From Prostheceraeus crozeri (lineage: Eukaryota; Platyhelminthes; Polycladida; Euryleptidae), in assembly GCA_907163375.1 (NCBI GenBank), contig CAJQUW010012890.1, forward strand, positions 1 to 64,000: DNA of 64,000 nt. The letters run 5' to 3'. The notes under the pieces are model-generated. The model was given only the letters and a program-made list of their open reading frames with translations, ran no database searches and was not told the DNA's origin. Position 1 is the stretch's first letter; every line of letters starts with the position of its first letter. The position numbers and the translations under genes were made by a program. Below, piece after piece: positions 1 through 12,761 of the stretch.

Positions 1-1066
1 AACCTAACATTCGTGATTTCTATCTCATAATTTTGATTTCCTTTCAATACTTGTGATTCTTTCTGCATGACACAACCAAAAATGATAGAAACGCTTATTT
101 TGGTATTTGAATGATGCATGCATAGAAGTAGGTAATAGTGCACGGTATTGTTAATTTCTATGGATGCATGTATCTTCACAAAGTTATTCCTTTACTGGCT
201 TCTCACTTAGATATTGAATGTGCCTCAAACCGCCTAACTGTCGTGCAAACACTGATATCGGTTGTATAATATTGATGCATCTGGATAATCAAGGGAAGTC
301 TGTTGCTGATTGGCGGACAGCAGTCAATATTTACTTTTCATCTCACACTAACAGATCACTAATATCTAGAGGATGACTGCTACGTAGTAAAAGTTCATCG
401 AAGGGTTCTTGATTGAAATGTCTGTCAAACTATGTGAAAGTCGTGTTGTCAGTTGAGGAGACGAATGTAACGCAATGGGATTTCTGTCAAAAGTGTCAAT
501 ACTTTCCTGATATGCCAGAGGTAGCGTCTCTCTCTCTCTCTAGTTGTGAGAGAAACCTCATAAACTTCATTCATGAAACAGCTAGCAGCGCATTCACGTG
601 GGCATCGCATGAGCAATCTACATTATACAACTGAGCAAATGCCAAATAACACTTCAGAGTCAATGCATTTTATCATAGATATCTGCTCGGTTCCATTTGT
701 TCAATGATTGTCTAAAACCTTCATTTCAATCGCAAAATCAAAATATTTTACTTATTGTACATATTGCATGTAATTCACAACCATAGCAACCAAAGCTTCT
801 AGACCAAATCTACTCACCCTAATCTTAATCGGATGTGTGTAGGCTTACAAACAAGTAGATTGGCTTAAAATTCCTCTCTCTCTCTCTCGCTCTCTCGAGT
901 CCCAAAAACTGTAAATGTTTAGCCTACTGCCCAACGAGTGGAAGCAAACAGAGTACGTCATTATGTAGCTGACCAAGCGACGAAAGATCATGTCAAAATT
1001 GAGGCAAAAAGCAAACCCCCTCCTTCACTCTAGCAAGACACACACACTCTCTTTTTCGACAAGTTA
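1..1066. other. unassigned noncoding DNA
   Basis: No gene or repeat that I can name. The reading frames are short and show no domain. Two pyrimidine microsatellites, (TC)n near 526-542 and near 871-897, are the only structured sequence. The segment 960-1000 resembles 31131-31175 (shared phrase around GACCAA.CGACG..AGATCATG), so part of it may belong to an unbounded dispersed repeat. Confidence 0.6.
871..897. repeat. (TC)n microsatellite
   Basis: A run of TC dinucleotides with one interrupting CGC. A shorter run of the same type lies near 526-542. Confidence 0.9.
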
Positions 1067-1485
1067 CACTGTAAACCGTTGACTGACAATTGACAGACAT
1101 TTATCCTGCAAAATCTATTTTGTCAATCATTATTAATTCTTGTAGGATGATTGCCACTGAACACCTACAATATCTGACAAAAAGTGACAAAATGAATAGC
1201 AATGAATTATAGCTTAAATTTTATCAAAAATGTAGGTAATTAATTAAATGATGTCAAAATAAATCATGGTTTTGCCACACAATAAAGTCAAGCAATCATT
1301 AATCGAAAAAATCAATCAATATTGAACAGTTTTTGTTTAGCTAATTTGTATACAAAGCATCCGTTTTGATGTCGGGGGAGAACCTACAAATTCGTCGGAT
1401 ATCGTAGGATATTGAAGGTGACTATCGTCGGTTGATTTTTTGTCAGTAATTTTGTAGGATAATTGTCGGTATACGGTTTACAGTG
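1067..1485. mobile_element. TA-flanked MITE (Tc1/mariner-like), 419 bp
   Basis: The two ends are terminal inverted repeats. Both begin CACTGTAAACCGT and remain alignable for about 25 bp, with a shared GACAATT and about three mismatches. The dinucleotide TA flanks each end (1065-1066 and 1486-1487), the target duplication expected of Tc1/mariner-type transposition. There is no coding capacity, so this is a nonautonomous miniature element. The interior is AT-rich and has no other recognised feature. Confidence 0.8.
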
Positions 1486-1487
1486 TA

Positions 1488-4400
1488 CCACTTAGAACTT
1501 GTTATGGTGGTTGCGGTTTCTGCTACAGAAATTTCGAGGCCTGTACCCACTAAGAGACTCCATTTGATACAATTGAAGACACTGCGGAAGTCTCATACGG
1601 AAAACTAAATCTAGAGAAACTGACTGTTACACTGGCATAGTCCATTTGAATGTTACTTCGGTCAAGATATTCCTGCAGACTAAATCAAACGGATAAATCA
1701 GACTGAATATCAGATGTATGGAATATTTACTTTTTATTTCTGCCTTCTATCTATGTCGCTGTGTTTAATCTGAAAAGCCGACATATAACAGATTGTTCAT
1801 CATTCACTTTCGTCACATGTCAATTTTCATGAATGACAAATGTCACTCAAACATATTAAACCCCTTTCCGTCAGGGGATAAGAAATAGGACTGGCAGATT
1901 TCACGTCACCTGGTGATTAAGCAGCTGTTATTCTGTTTTGCCACTGTTTTTCAGATATTGCATGGAAGAAACACCAAGACGTCTCCGTCAAGCTGCAAGT
2001 TCTTTATGGAGTGCAGCAGACAGATTATTTGTTATTGCTTGCTTTTCTGTATACAGTAAACTAAAAATTCGACGTTATGACCAGAAAGAATAGATATTCA
2101 TTCTCATCATGCTATCACACGCACATTCGTAATTCATTGTCAAAATGGGTACTTCTATTCCCCCACATTTTTCAAGTTTTTCCAAAATCATCAAATTTTG
2201 CCAAAGTTAATCACATTGGGTTTAGAATAGACTTGATCTGTCACTGAGTGACACTACAACATGACTGAGAAGTCTTGCTTGAACCTTGGGATGAAGGATT
2301 GGTACCTTGGATACTCAGTTAGAATACAAGGTACAGCTGTGATCATGAACTTCGTGTGATTGTTGTCTACAGACAAATGACGAGCAGTTGTCTAATTCTG
2401 AGGCTGTAAATGTTCTGCAATTCATATAAGAGGAGTTTTACACACTCAAAGCTATGCGACGTTGGTGAGAACAAGTAGGAGCAAGAGAAGATCGTTGACG
2501 ATGCAACACTTCCAGGTGTCAACAACAGAAATGTTGGGGGGGGGGAAGAATAGAAGTACCTCAAAATGGACAAAATACGAAAATCATTTTCAATTAAGTT
2601 ACACAAGGTATATTAAATTTTAAGTTGGAATAAATAGCAACAGACGATGTCACTACTTCGTACTGCAACACATCAATTTCCTGCAATATATAAAAGGCTG
2701 GCAAAAATTGTAAGTATATAAATTCGATTACACGAAGGCATCCAAACTCTCTTCGCAAGTTGGACAATAATGAACAACAGCTGTTTGTTGATAGCAATTT
2801 CAACTACTCAGTCAGGCACTGAAGTTCACTTGTAAATCCACATAGCTTCCTATATTCTCACATACATTCAGGAAGAAATTCTGCTCATTATCCCAGTAGT
2901 GCCGAGTGGCAGCCCTTTCTACCATATCGAGCCGCATTTTTCTTGGACAACGTTGAGAAACATAGGCCTCCCAAATAAGTGTACAAATAAAGGGGCGATC
3001 AACGCGGTTTTAATAGCACCATCACAGGATTAGATTCATCTGCGCGCGTTTTCGACTTCCTAGAAAGGAAGAATCGTATCTAACCTTAATATCGAAACCA
3101 AAGTGTTTAAATTGATCGAAACGGCACATCACAGAATTAGACACCTTGCTTCTTCTCGAATGGATCATTAGTGTATCGCTTGTTATTGGAAGTGGCAAAC
3201 AGCAAGCTGTCAGCAGAGGACACCAGAGCCAGTGAGAGATGCGTGCGTGCTGTGATATCACTTCGCACACACCAAAACACACGTCGCTGTCTTGGCTAGC
3301 ATTCGATTCAGTGTATGCATTATACAGTGAGCAATGCCGAGGAGAGGATGTGAAATCATCAAGTGAATTAATTTTCGTACTCCTGCTACTTTTTTCAATA
3401 ATGATCGGAAATGCTAATATTATGGAGAAAACTTGTGCGCAATGATCTGAGTTCTTCGAATCTGAAAGAATCGTGGCGATTGGAGCATTTTGCTTGAACT
3501 CACATTAATCCGCAAGCGACGCACGACTTTTTTCTATCTCCGTAATGTATTAGGAATTCTGCTTTGCCCATTTAATAAGTTCCTCGATGTGATGTCGATT
3601 TCGTATTAATCACAGTTTTGGCAAACCGAAGCAGATAAACAAATATTTAATTCTGTGAGCACCACTATCGACCGTGCACGATGCCTAGAAAACTCTAACT
3701 TTTGAATGATGATCTCTTGATTAACGGGTTAAGACACGTTTTCATTAAATCTAAATTATTGTAATGTTGTTCTCATCCCTTGACTTTTATTAAATGCATA
3801 CATTATATTTGCCCAATTCATCTTATACTGTCATTTGAAGTGGATTATTAAATTGTTAAGAAAATCTTTCGATGAAAATATTATAAAGACAAATAAGAAA
3901 ATGATGTCTTTTGACTACAATGATACACAGAATATTTGGAGCTTGCCATTCGTTTCAGCTTTGATCAATAATCCATTCACCATAATCAAGTAAAACTTTC
4001 ATTAAGTCATCGGTAGGCCTACTGTTCTATCTGCACTGATTTGATTAACTGCATAAAATGAAACCAATTGAAGACAAAAACATAAAATATCATTTCAGAC
4101 ATATTTGACATAGTTTTCATGCAGGTGACAAGAGTTGGAATCTTATATTCATTTTATACGATGAACTCACTGTGGCCATACACTGTAAATGCTTCGCCAC
4201 CAAAGTCGCCACTAACTCACCACGAAACATTGGCAACAAAAGTGAACACCACGAAGTACGAGTGGCCAACACTCGCCACGAACTAATGCAGCTGTTAAAC
4301 ATTATCATGCCACGCCCTATTGTTGCCAATTGCAGGCGAATTCGTGGCGAGTGAGGCCGAGAGTTCATGCAATTCCTGCATTCCTATTGGCTCGCTTCAC

Positions 4401-5784
4401 CGCAAAATGCATGGCCACGTACAATTTCGCATGTGAGACTGCACTACTGATTTCACTACATAAGTAGACTACGGATACAGAATTTTTTGCTGCTGGAAAG
4501 GATTCACTAAACAGCTTTCCCTATAATTATTTACTAGCATTCCCACCTGATCAATAATTTTTGTCTATTTGGAGCTATGTAATCATCAATGATGTTTTTA
4601 TCATTGATACTTGAGAGACGAGGACTAAAATAAACGGTTCCAGGGAGACTATCAGGAGATACATAGAAAGCAAATTTATTAGTACACGAAATTTAATTTT
4701 CATTGTAAAGGTTTCATATGTTTCCAAATGATGTGCAACGTTGTAAGAAATATATGCAACTATTTCAGAAGTTTACATAATCATGGAATTATAGGTACTC
4801 CTTAGCAGGACTAATGAGCTCTCCCACAGGGAAACCAGACAAAGTCAATTTTTTTCATAACACACAAATTGAAAATTATCATAAAACAATGGGCGAACGA
4901 AAATCACATGTTATCAGACACAAATCTCGACACCAGTGAGTCACATTTTAGTTTCGTCAGCAGGAAAACCAACCAACGATCAAAAAAACTCCTTATATGA
5001 AAAAATTCTGAACTGTTGCGACAAGTTCATATGTTTACACAAGATATATGTGTCACCATCTTTAACAAAATGACATCTGTTAACTAGAATAATTACAGTA
5101 TTTTTGTGCCGATTCAACAACATATTTAAATGCGAGCAAATACGCAAAATTCTATTCATTTGGCTCGCAAACACATGAATACCCATCTTTCGGTGGATGA
5201 GGCCATCTGGAAAAGTTAATATGTATAAAATGTAAAAATGTACATGTAGTGCGTCAAAAGAAAAAGAAGCAACTTTCTAGATTGATGTTTAGTCTGCGAG
5301 CATAGCAGCGCGACTTAGAACAATCTAATAGACAATTTCTTGAAAAAGTACCTGAACAACATGTTCGATGTAGATACAGCAAACAGCGATCACATATCTT
5401 CATCCCACAATCAATACTTCCTCACCACTGGAATGAAGAAAGATCTTTTTTCACATTACTTAAACCTCAGTACGTTCGACATGACCACTGCGAACAAAAT
5501 CGGCTGGTGGAGGATGTTGAACGCTGATAGCTTATTCTTTCAGCGCTCTCTGTCCTATAACTTAATTACTAACAGAATTTCATAACAAATTTTGTAGTCG
5601 ACAAATCATCAATCGAGACTAATTGTACTCTTATCTTTTCAACGTGTAGAACACAATGCTGTATTCGATGCAGAAATACGCAGCAGACAAAAAAGACGGC
5701 ATGATCAATACGAACCAAAAATAAGGATAGCTAGACCTGTTTCGTGTGATAGGCATTTATTCAACATTTAGCTACACTACACAG
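1488..5784. other. unassigned noncoding DNA
   Basis: No recognisable gene. The open frames (for example 3022-3282 and 4117-4368) lack domains and overlap each other on opposite strands, as expected by chance. Structured items are a G run near 2537-2546 and a GC-richer patch at about 4170-4440 that contains a short inverted repeat, listed separately. Confidence 0.5.
4270..4353. repeat. short inverted repeat in a GC-richer patch
   Basis: CACTCGCCACGAA at 4270-4282 is the reverse complement of TTCGTGGCGAGTG at 4341-4353, giving a 13-bp perfect stem. Further CACCACGAA-like words lie around 4217-4260. This looks like the core of a small fold-back repeat, but I cannot fix its outer boundaries. Confidence 0.6.
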
Positions 5785-6505
5785 TCCGGCAGCCACAATG
5801 ATTTTCTCCAGGGAAAGAGGTCGAAACTGAAACTTTCACAGAATGCGTATATCCTGTGCCTACTACGAATATGCACGTCTATCGAGTTCTGCCTGGTTCC
5901 TCTTCTTGTCAGACACGATCAAGGAAAGGCACATTTTAATCCAATGGGATGCAGATTGGAGTTTTTTGCTAAAATGAAACTCTCTATGTATTCTACTACT
6001 GAGTGAAAAGTCTAGAGTAATAATTTTTGACATGGAATGTCTTCTGGTCATTTCCTATCATGTTTATGTGTTATTATCATGCTTCTTATCGGCGATGTAT
6101 ACAAGAATGTGGTCAAATACGAATCAAATTGACAAAAATGCTTGTGCTTCTCGACATAAGAAGCTTGCCTATTCAACATGTATTTAGCTTCATAGACAGA
6201 AGTACCTGAACATGATAGGAAATGACCTGAGGAAATTCCATGTCAAAAATCATGGCTTTAGACTTAGTACTTTCACTCAGCATAAGAAAACATAAAAAGT
6301 TTCATTTTTGCCAAAAACGTCAACCTGCGTCCCATTGGATTAACATGTGTATTTCTTTGATCCTGCCTGACAAGAAGAGAAACCAGGCAGAACACAGCAG
6401 GCCTGCAAATTTGTAGTAGGCATAGGGTAAACGTAATTCTGTGAAAATCTCCCTTTTGGCATGGCTCCCTGCAGAAACTCACTGTGTCTGCCGGAGCAGC
6501 ACCTC
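5785..6505. repeat. long imperfect inverted repeat (arms about 280 bp)
   Basis: The left arm (about 5785-6065) pairs with the right arm (about 6209-6505) around a spacer of roughly 145 bp. The outer part carries CCGGCAG and the inner ends read CATTTCCTATCATG and CATGATAGGAAATG. The arms differ at many positions, so the duplication is not recent. Both arms keep an open frame oriented toward the centre that includes LLVR, NPMG and AKMKL, which hints at an old coding sequence, but I recognise no family. It could be a fold-back transposon or two inverted copies of one repeat. Confidence 0.75.
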
Positions 6506-6509
6506 TTGT

Positions 6510-8079
6510 GATCTAAAATAAGTTGTTTAGTCATTGATTTAAGTTTTCGCTCATTAAAATTTAAATTAATTACTTAGCCACTGTTGTTTGCTAGATTGGT
6601 TAAATACAGTATTTTAGTAAAACCATATTGGATTGGAGTATTTTAGACAAACCATATAGTATGATTTGAATAAAGTATCTGAACTGCCACGACACTTACT
6701 CCAGAACAGTCATTAGATTCAGGTCGTTTGGTCGCTTTATCTGATTCAATTTTCTAAATTTTGAAATAACGCATGCCCGCTTATATAAGCCCACAGACCA
6801 TGGCGATTATGTTGAATTCATGTTTCTCGCTAAGCTGTGGACTCATAAGTACTGAAGAATTTTCTGCAACAATGCATGCATGTTTGAAAAGAAATAGCCG
6901 TTTAGTACGTATCAGAAAAGTGAAATAGAACTTACAGTCAGAGTTTTACCACATTCATGCATGTACAGTATAAGATGTTGACATGGAACTATTTTAGCGA
7001 CGTCAGTGGATCGCATGAGTACCACTGAAGCTTACGATAGTGAACTTCATGCTGCACATTGTTATAGTCAAATTCAATCACTTCTCAACACATGTGAAAA
7101 GATTGCCCTGAGAGGGCATCGGAAAACTCCATTTTAGATGCTTGATGCAAATTACGGAAATTCAAAATTTGCAGCATTGCAAAACCCAAAAAGTCAACTC
7201 TCAGCTCTCAAAAGAGATAGCACACTGAGACTATACTGCTTCAACGCCATATACTTGGATTAGCTTTGACATGAGAGCGGATGCATCAGAAATTACTTTA
7301 ACTACCCAAACGAAGGATTGCGTCAAAATTTTGCAATGCGATATTGCAATTGTTCTGTATCTACACATTACGAAATCTCACTTAATAATAAGACAATTGA
7401 GAACACAGAAATTCAATCAAACTCATAACTATTTTATTAATTCGTACTATATGTATTTTTAAAACAGATCGAAATCTTCCCTTAGGTTGCACAAAGAATT
7501 TTAGATTTCGGTGACATAGATAATCCAAGTGTGACATTGGAGCAATTTAACTCAATGAGATCTTTCACACGGGCCTTATAGGAAACTTATAGGAAGCGGT
7601 TCACGGTCGTCAATTTCATTAGTAGGCCTACTCATGCGTACTACTAATGACGCAAAATTGTCCACATCAACAGCGCATTTCACATTTTTGAGAGCAATGA
7701 AATGTTTGTTTCTCTCTATTTGTTTTTCATATACTTTGGCAAGTGCAAGCAAAACAGTATATATGCTCAAGTATGCATATGATGACACAAGATTTAAAAA
7801 TGAAAATCATGGTGTTAAAAAATGCACTATTAATTTTTTGAAATCAAGAAAATTAAACTAGATCGAATGACCAAACAAACACTTGTGATGATTAAATAGC
7901 AAAATCAAATGAGCAAAACCATTCAAATTCTAGAAAACTAATTTCAATGAGCAACAGGGTGTCCAGTTAAGGACACTGGATTTAATTCAATAGACATCCA
8001 CAATGCTACTGATATGTTATTGATTTGTTGCCCAGAATATCTACATAGGTATGCAACTTCATTTTGCATTGTCGGTTTA
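6510..8079. other. unassigned noncoding DNA
   Basis: No gene, repeat or RNA recognised. The overlapping opposite-strand frames at 7576-7861 have no domain signature. Confidence 0.5.
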
Positions 8080-8575
8080 CAAGGAAATTAATTGAAATAC
8101 GAAAAATGGATCAAATATGTTTGATATTGGATTCACAAGACAATTTTTCATCCACAGTCTGCGTATTGACTTATGAAAAAAGCCATCCTTTAAATGACCA
8201 CCTCTGCAGTCACAGCATACTCTTATTCTGTGAAGGAAATGTTCAATCACTCTTTCACACAAGTTTGGCGTGATTCCATCAATTACACCTCGGATCTCGT
8301 GCTTTAATTGAGCAATCCTGTTGGTTTTTTATATGCCCGCGATTTCACATAGCCCAGATAGAAATCATCATGGAAATCATATGGGAACAATACACATGAT
8401 CCTGGTGGCCATCCATCGATGATAACCATTGCTGGAGAAAAGGCGATCAGGAAATTATTCTCTGATGAACTGTGTGGTTTCTCGTGCAGTATGTTTAGTT
8501 GCACCATCTAGTTGTAACCATAAGTCTTGTTCATCTAAGGTTTCGAGTTGAGGCAAAGAAACTCCTGACTGCACA
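8080..8575 (-). pseudogene. decayed mariner-type (DD41D) transposase, C-terminal half
   Basis: Read on the minus strand in three alternating frames, the conserved C-terminal catalytic half of a Tc1/mariner transposase appears. First comes PQLETLD and a block LQLDGATKHTARET (second catalytic Asp, normally QQDGA.CHT). It is followed, after an in-frame stop and a frame change, by a WPPGSC...DF motif (normally WPPRSCDLTPLDFFLWG), then LGYVKSRAY. After another frame change comes the tail EIRGVIDGITPNLCERV and RVCCDCRGGHLKD. This order and wording match the DD41D mariner group. Stops and frameshifts make it nonfunctional. No terminal repeats were found around it. It is related in class, but not closely, to the open DD41D transposase near 48 kb. 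Confidence 0.8.
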
Positions 8576-8579
8576 CATG

Positions 8580-9126
8580 CACACGGCTAATAAATATATG
8601 CATTGCAATATTTTTCAAATTCTATTGCCTTGATTGTTTGCCTGCTTCCCGCCTTACTTGCTTTAAGCAAAATAACTTGAAATACGAAATAGTTAGTGAG
8701 CCAGACTAAAAGCCAAAATGATCCATGAAATAGAATCCTTGAAATGAAATGAATTCTCCCATGCATTCATTTTTGCATGGAATGGAATAGTTTACGGAAA
8801 AAATTAATCGCCGTTCGGATAGATCTGTACCGTTGGCAATTGTTCCTGAACTTTGTCTGTTTGCAGAGTAATAACACAGTGAAACCGGGGAATTTCGTCT
8901 GAATTTCATTTATTTTTGAAACTCTGGCAATCATAAAACTTAGACAGAACTTTGATATTTCCAAAATCGAAGTCTACATTCCTAATTTTTCTGGTTCAAA
9001 TTAATTTAGGTAAAGCAGGTTGATTCACTCGATGGAATAAAAGACAATTTATCAACTACATATTTCAGTATAACTACATGAGTCAGGTGAAATCATCTTG
9101 CATCTAACATACGTTTCTTGTTAAAA
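8580..9126. other. unassigned noncoding DNA
   Basis: Nothing recognised; overlapping minus-strand frames at 8706-8964 lack any domain. Confidence 0.5.
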
Positions 9127-9364
9127 TCAACAAATTTTGAATTCGTAAGCATTAGTGGAATTACGTTGTAAGATTTCTACTTTTATATCATTGGCAGAAG
9201 GAGGCAATCGATGTTTTGATAAAAAATGTTTATGAACAAGACTGTTATTACAATTAAGATGTTCTTGGATTCTCTTTCTCATGGTACATTGTGTTTCAAC
9301 AACACAATTATCATTACATTTATTACATGTGATCTTATAAACAACATTTTCAAATAACAGACAT
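9127..9364 (-). pseudogene. Penelope-like element GIY-YIG endonuclease fragment, left arm of hairpin
   Basis: The minus strand encodes ENVVYKITCNKCND, then TMRKRIQEHL, then LSKHRLPPSANDIKVEIL. This is the layout of the GIY-YIG nuclease domain at the C-terminus of Penelope-like elements (VYKI-C..C...YIGET....R..EH). The YIG core is replaced here (DNCVVET), so the active site is degraded. The fragment is nearly the exact reverse complement of 9393-9610 and forms the left arm of a long hairpin. It retains about 17 bp that the right arm lacks. Confidence 0.85.
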
Positions 9365-9610
9365 GACTATTATTACAAAGGTAAGACTAACAATGTCTGT
9401 TATTTGAAAAATGTTGTTTATAAGATCACATATAATAAATGCAATGATAATTATATTGATGAAACACGATGTACCATGAGAAAGAGAATCCAAGAACATC
9501 TTAATTGTAATAACAGTCTTGTTCATCAACATTTTTTATCAAAACATCGATTGCCTCCTTCTGCCAATGATATAAAAGTAGAAATCTTACAACGAATTCA
9601 AAATTTGTGA
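9127..9610. repeat. long near-perfect hairpin (arms about 220-238 bp, loop about 28 bp)
   Basis: The inner ends read AAATAACAGACAT (left) and ATGTCTGTTATTT (right), separated by about 28 bp. The outer ends meet at the PLE C-terminal coding sequence. Apart from one gap of about 17 bp and scattered substitutions, the arms are complementary along their full length. A transcript would fold into a long dsRNA. Confidence 0.9.
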
Positions 9611-9675
9611 GAGATGTTTTATCAAATCCAAAAAGCCTGGAATAAATGTGATGTATAGCAGTATGTAAAATGATA
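9393..9675 (+). pseudogene. Penelope-like element GIY-YIG endonuclease fragment, right arm of hairpin
   Basis: The plus-strand frame from 9404 reads KNVVYKITYNKCNDNYIDET and then RCTMRKRIQEHL, the PLE-type GIY-YIG domain with YIG changed to YID. Near 9590 a deletion of about 17 bp between short ACGAATT-like repeats (compare the left arm) shifts the frame. In the shifted frame the typical PLE tail continues as ERCFIKSKKPGINV up to about 9660. It is therefore the 3' coding end of a PLE copy. No reverse transcriptase domain lies next to it. Confidence 0.85.
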
Positions 9676-9801
9676 TGTTGTCTAACATTCACCATAGTAT
9701 TCAGTTTGCATCTCATTTTGAAAATTTTCTGTGATATACTGTCAAAAATGTGTTCCTTCTTTTCTTATTGCTCTGTTAGAGGTAGGTGATTCTTTGTTGA
9801 A

Positions 9802-9823
9802 TTGACAAAGACGTAGTCGAAAG
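9802..9823 (+). ncRNA. degenerate hammerhead-like hairpin downstream of PLE coding end
   Basis: About 140 bp after the PLE endonuclease tail, TTGACAA is followed by a small stem (GAC / GTC, loop GTA) and GAAA. The order resembles the hammerhead core CUGANGA - stem II - GAAA known from Penelope-like elements, but the first box has three changes from consensus. If it derives from a ribozyme it is very probably inactive. Confidence 0.3.
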
Positions 9824-9849
9824 CTATTCAATACATTTTATTATCGACT

Positions 9850-12753
9850 TTGTCTTCGTTTCTATAAATTAAACGAGTAGGTCAACGGTTGAACCGAATT
9901 TATGACAGCTATCAATAGCTTTGCCTGATTATCATTCACTACTAGCAGTCCTTCCAATGAGCTGTTTTGCATATAATCTACAGTGCCTGTCAAAGGTCTG
10001 AATAGGCCTACACCTGAAAAATACATTTTATTTCTTATTCATATAATCAAAGTATCATCTTGGTGACCGTAAAGTCATAGAACGTGACTGCTGGTTAGTG
10101 AAGCATTACATCAGCAACAGTTCTTTTCGGCAGCAGTTTACATATTTTTTGATAGTATTTGTGCATTTTGTCATGTGGTCATTCATCTTGAATGTAACAC
10201 AATCAGCCGAATGACTGACAAAATTGAGGAGTGTTTTATGTTATGCAAACGGCTCATCCTGGCGAGAAATGTGCGTCAATCTAGCAAACTTTTTTTGATG
10301 TCACCACGCGTTCTCTTTTCTGTTTTGGGCAGTTAATGGATGACTCTGTTCACTAGCTGAGAACAGAAATTTCACTAATTTCCAACTGTTTCATTGAAAG
10401 AATTGCCTAGTCTATTGTTAGTCTATTTTTGTAAATGGAAACCATTTAACGTCCCCGGGTGGAAGCGCTCCGTCTGTATGACCTCTCAAGGTAATCAGCC
10501 ATGTAAATTAAATATAGGGATTTATTCTGCATCAAGAATGTCCTTGTTTCAGGTTATTAACTTAATTATTCTCCTGATGGCGGCGATGCAGGGCCACCGT
10601 GAATTGATGTATTCTTTTCAAAGATGGGTAGTTGATCGCTCTCAAATGCGTGCAATGAATTTTTATTCAGCACATCGATGAATTCACATTCATTTTGTTG
10701 TTCATATGAAAGTCAAAATGTTCCTACTGTGGTGTGCTCATCAATTCATCATTCATTGCAATTGTCCAGCTTGCAATCATCATTCATCTGTGCCATTTTC
10801 TTCCTGTATGACTCCCTAGTGAGCTGCATCATGACTGAGATATGCGTTTATCGGCGCTGCTCATATTGACATCACCTAGGAAGACTTTTATTTGAAATTT
10901 GCATTGCGTCAAGTGGACTGAGTAAAGCGACACTCATCTAATTAAGGTGACCCTTGTTTATTTAGTTTCAATTTCTCCAATAAAGGAAAACTTAGAAGTA
11001 AATAAATTACTTCATCTCTGTAATTAACATATTTCATGTTCATGTACGTTTCTAGGGTGTGCCTGAACAAGACTGGTCACGCACGTCTTAGAAAGTTGTA
11101 GACAGTTATTCAAAGTTTACTGATCAGAACTCTAAGACAGCTATTCATGATCTGAGTCAAATCGACTAGCGAAATCAACTCCTGTTGCTAAATATATTCC
11201 TATGCAAAATAAGTGAAAGGCATGTCTGTCATTGTGCTACAACGTGTTATTCTTCAATTTCCAAAGCGTTGATAAAAGTTGAATGTTTATTTTCCATTGA
11301 AAGGTTAACTTTGATTCCCGTCTATTGGCCATTTATACCTGTAGGGAAATCTTTATTCATTGATAATAAGATTTATGACAGCTAATGAGTGATAGTGAAG
11401 ACTTGATCAGCTACCAACTGACATAAGCTGCACGTAAGCGGTTGCAACTAAATTGCTGAGAACTTAACTCTTCTAAATGACCTGGTTTGCTGGGTTCGAG
11501 TCCTGTCAGCCACAAGTAATTTGCGTGCGAATTTGATCTCACGATTTTTCTCATTCCATTCATTGCAGAATGTGACACATAATAGTAGAGCCTATAGGCC
11601 TACGAGTTATATATCTAGCATTTCAGATTTCTGCAGGTAGATCGTAGTCTACTATTGAAATCGCCTTACACGCGCGTCAAGTTCAATGGTAGAACATGTC
11701 GCTAATGTAATCATCAAAAACGGATTTTTAAATAAATTATTTTATAAATTCAAATTTTTCAAATAAATTACAGCATCAAAAAGCAATTGTAGAATTTTTA
11801 ATGTCAAAATAATAAGTAGTAGAGCTTTTAAAGCATTCCATTATCATCAACCTACCGTTAAATTTGCATTCATTTTATTGAATGAATCGATCGCCTGCTT
11901 CTTTTTCTCGTTAGAAAAGTATGAATTTTCATCATTTGTGAGAAACTTGGGAGCAAAAATGAGCTATAAAATGACATTGGTTTGTTGGTTTGTGATCACA
12001 TGCACATGTGATGTACAATATGTGTACAATATGTGTACAAAAAACGAAAATCGTTAGTTTAAAGTTTTAATAATTATACTTGCCTTTCCACTGAATCGCG
12101 GTATACCCCAATCCGGTACATTAACCCGACACCCGAACACAGCGCCCTAACCCGGCATCTTTTGACTTTTTTCGAAAAATTTGAACATTTGCCAGAGTAA
12201 CTTGAGTTGAAATGTGAATCAAATTAATGTTGAATCAAATTAAGACATATGTTTGATGTGGACCAAGAATGCTGGCAATTTTTTTATGAGAAGCAGGCCG
12301 CAACTTGTCATCATGATCGTCATCATAAGGAGTTGAAGAAATATTGGCACCAGGGTATGCAAATAATGAATGTTATGATTTTGTTGTTCTTTTTGAGATT
12401 GAAAGTAATCTTCAGAACTCGAATCTGCATCTCTAGTGAATCGAGAGAACTTGAACCATCAGATAACATCCCAGACTCAGCTGGATACGTGGAGGAATGC
12501 ACTTAACGGCTCAATACAGAAGTATCTACATGTACATGCATTTGGATGACTAATTTAAAAGTGGCTGTTTCTTGTTACTAAATATTTGTCACAACACTTG
12601 TAAATAGTGACAAAATAAGCTACAATTGTCTAGAAGCACGTACAGCAGAAAGCTGTAAACTAAAGATCGTAGTCAATTGAAATAGTGATCAATTGATTTG
12701 CTTATGCTGGATTGCTGGATTAGCGGATTTGCTATTGTCATTTTTGGAAGTTT
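9850..12753. other. unassigned noncoding DNA
   Basis: No gene recognised. The reading frames 10394-10681, 11185-11385 and 12249-12506 show no domain. A perfect pol III box-B word (GGTTCGAGTCC, 11493-11503) may be the relic of a SINE, but it has no convincing box A or cloverleaf. Confidence 0.5.
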
Positions 12754-12761
12754 CATTTAAT

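Noticed and set aside
7576..7861. Opposed open frames suggesting a small gene
   Set aside because: No domain, no initiation or splice context, and both strands are equally open.
11429..11510. Possible tRNA gene or SINE head around GGTTCGAGTCC
   Set aside because: Box B is perfect, but there is no matching acceptor stem, the T-stem pairs poorly and the only A-box-like word is weak and too far upstream.
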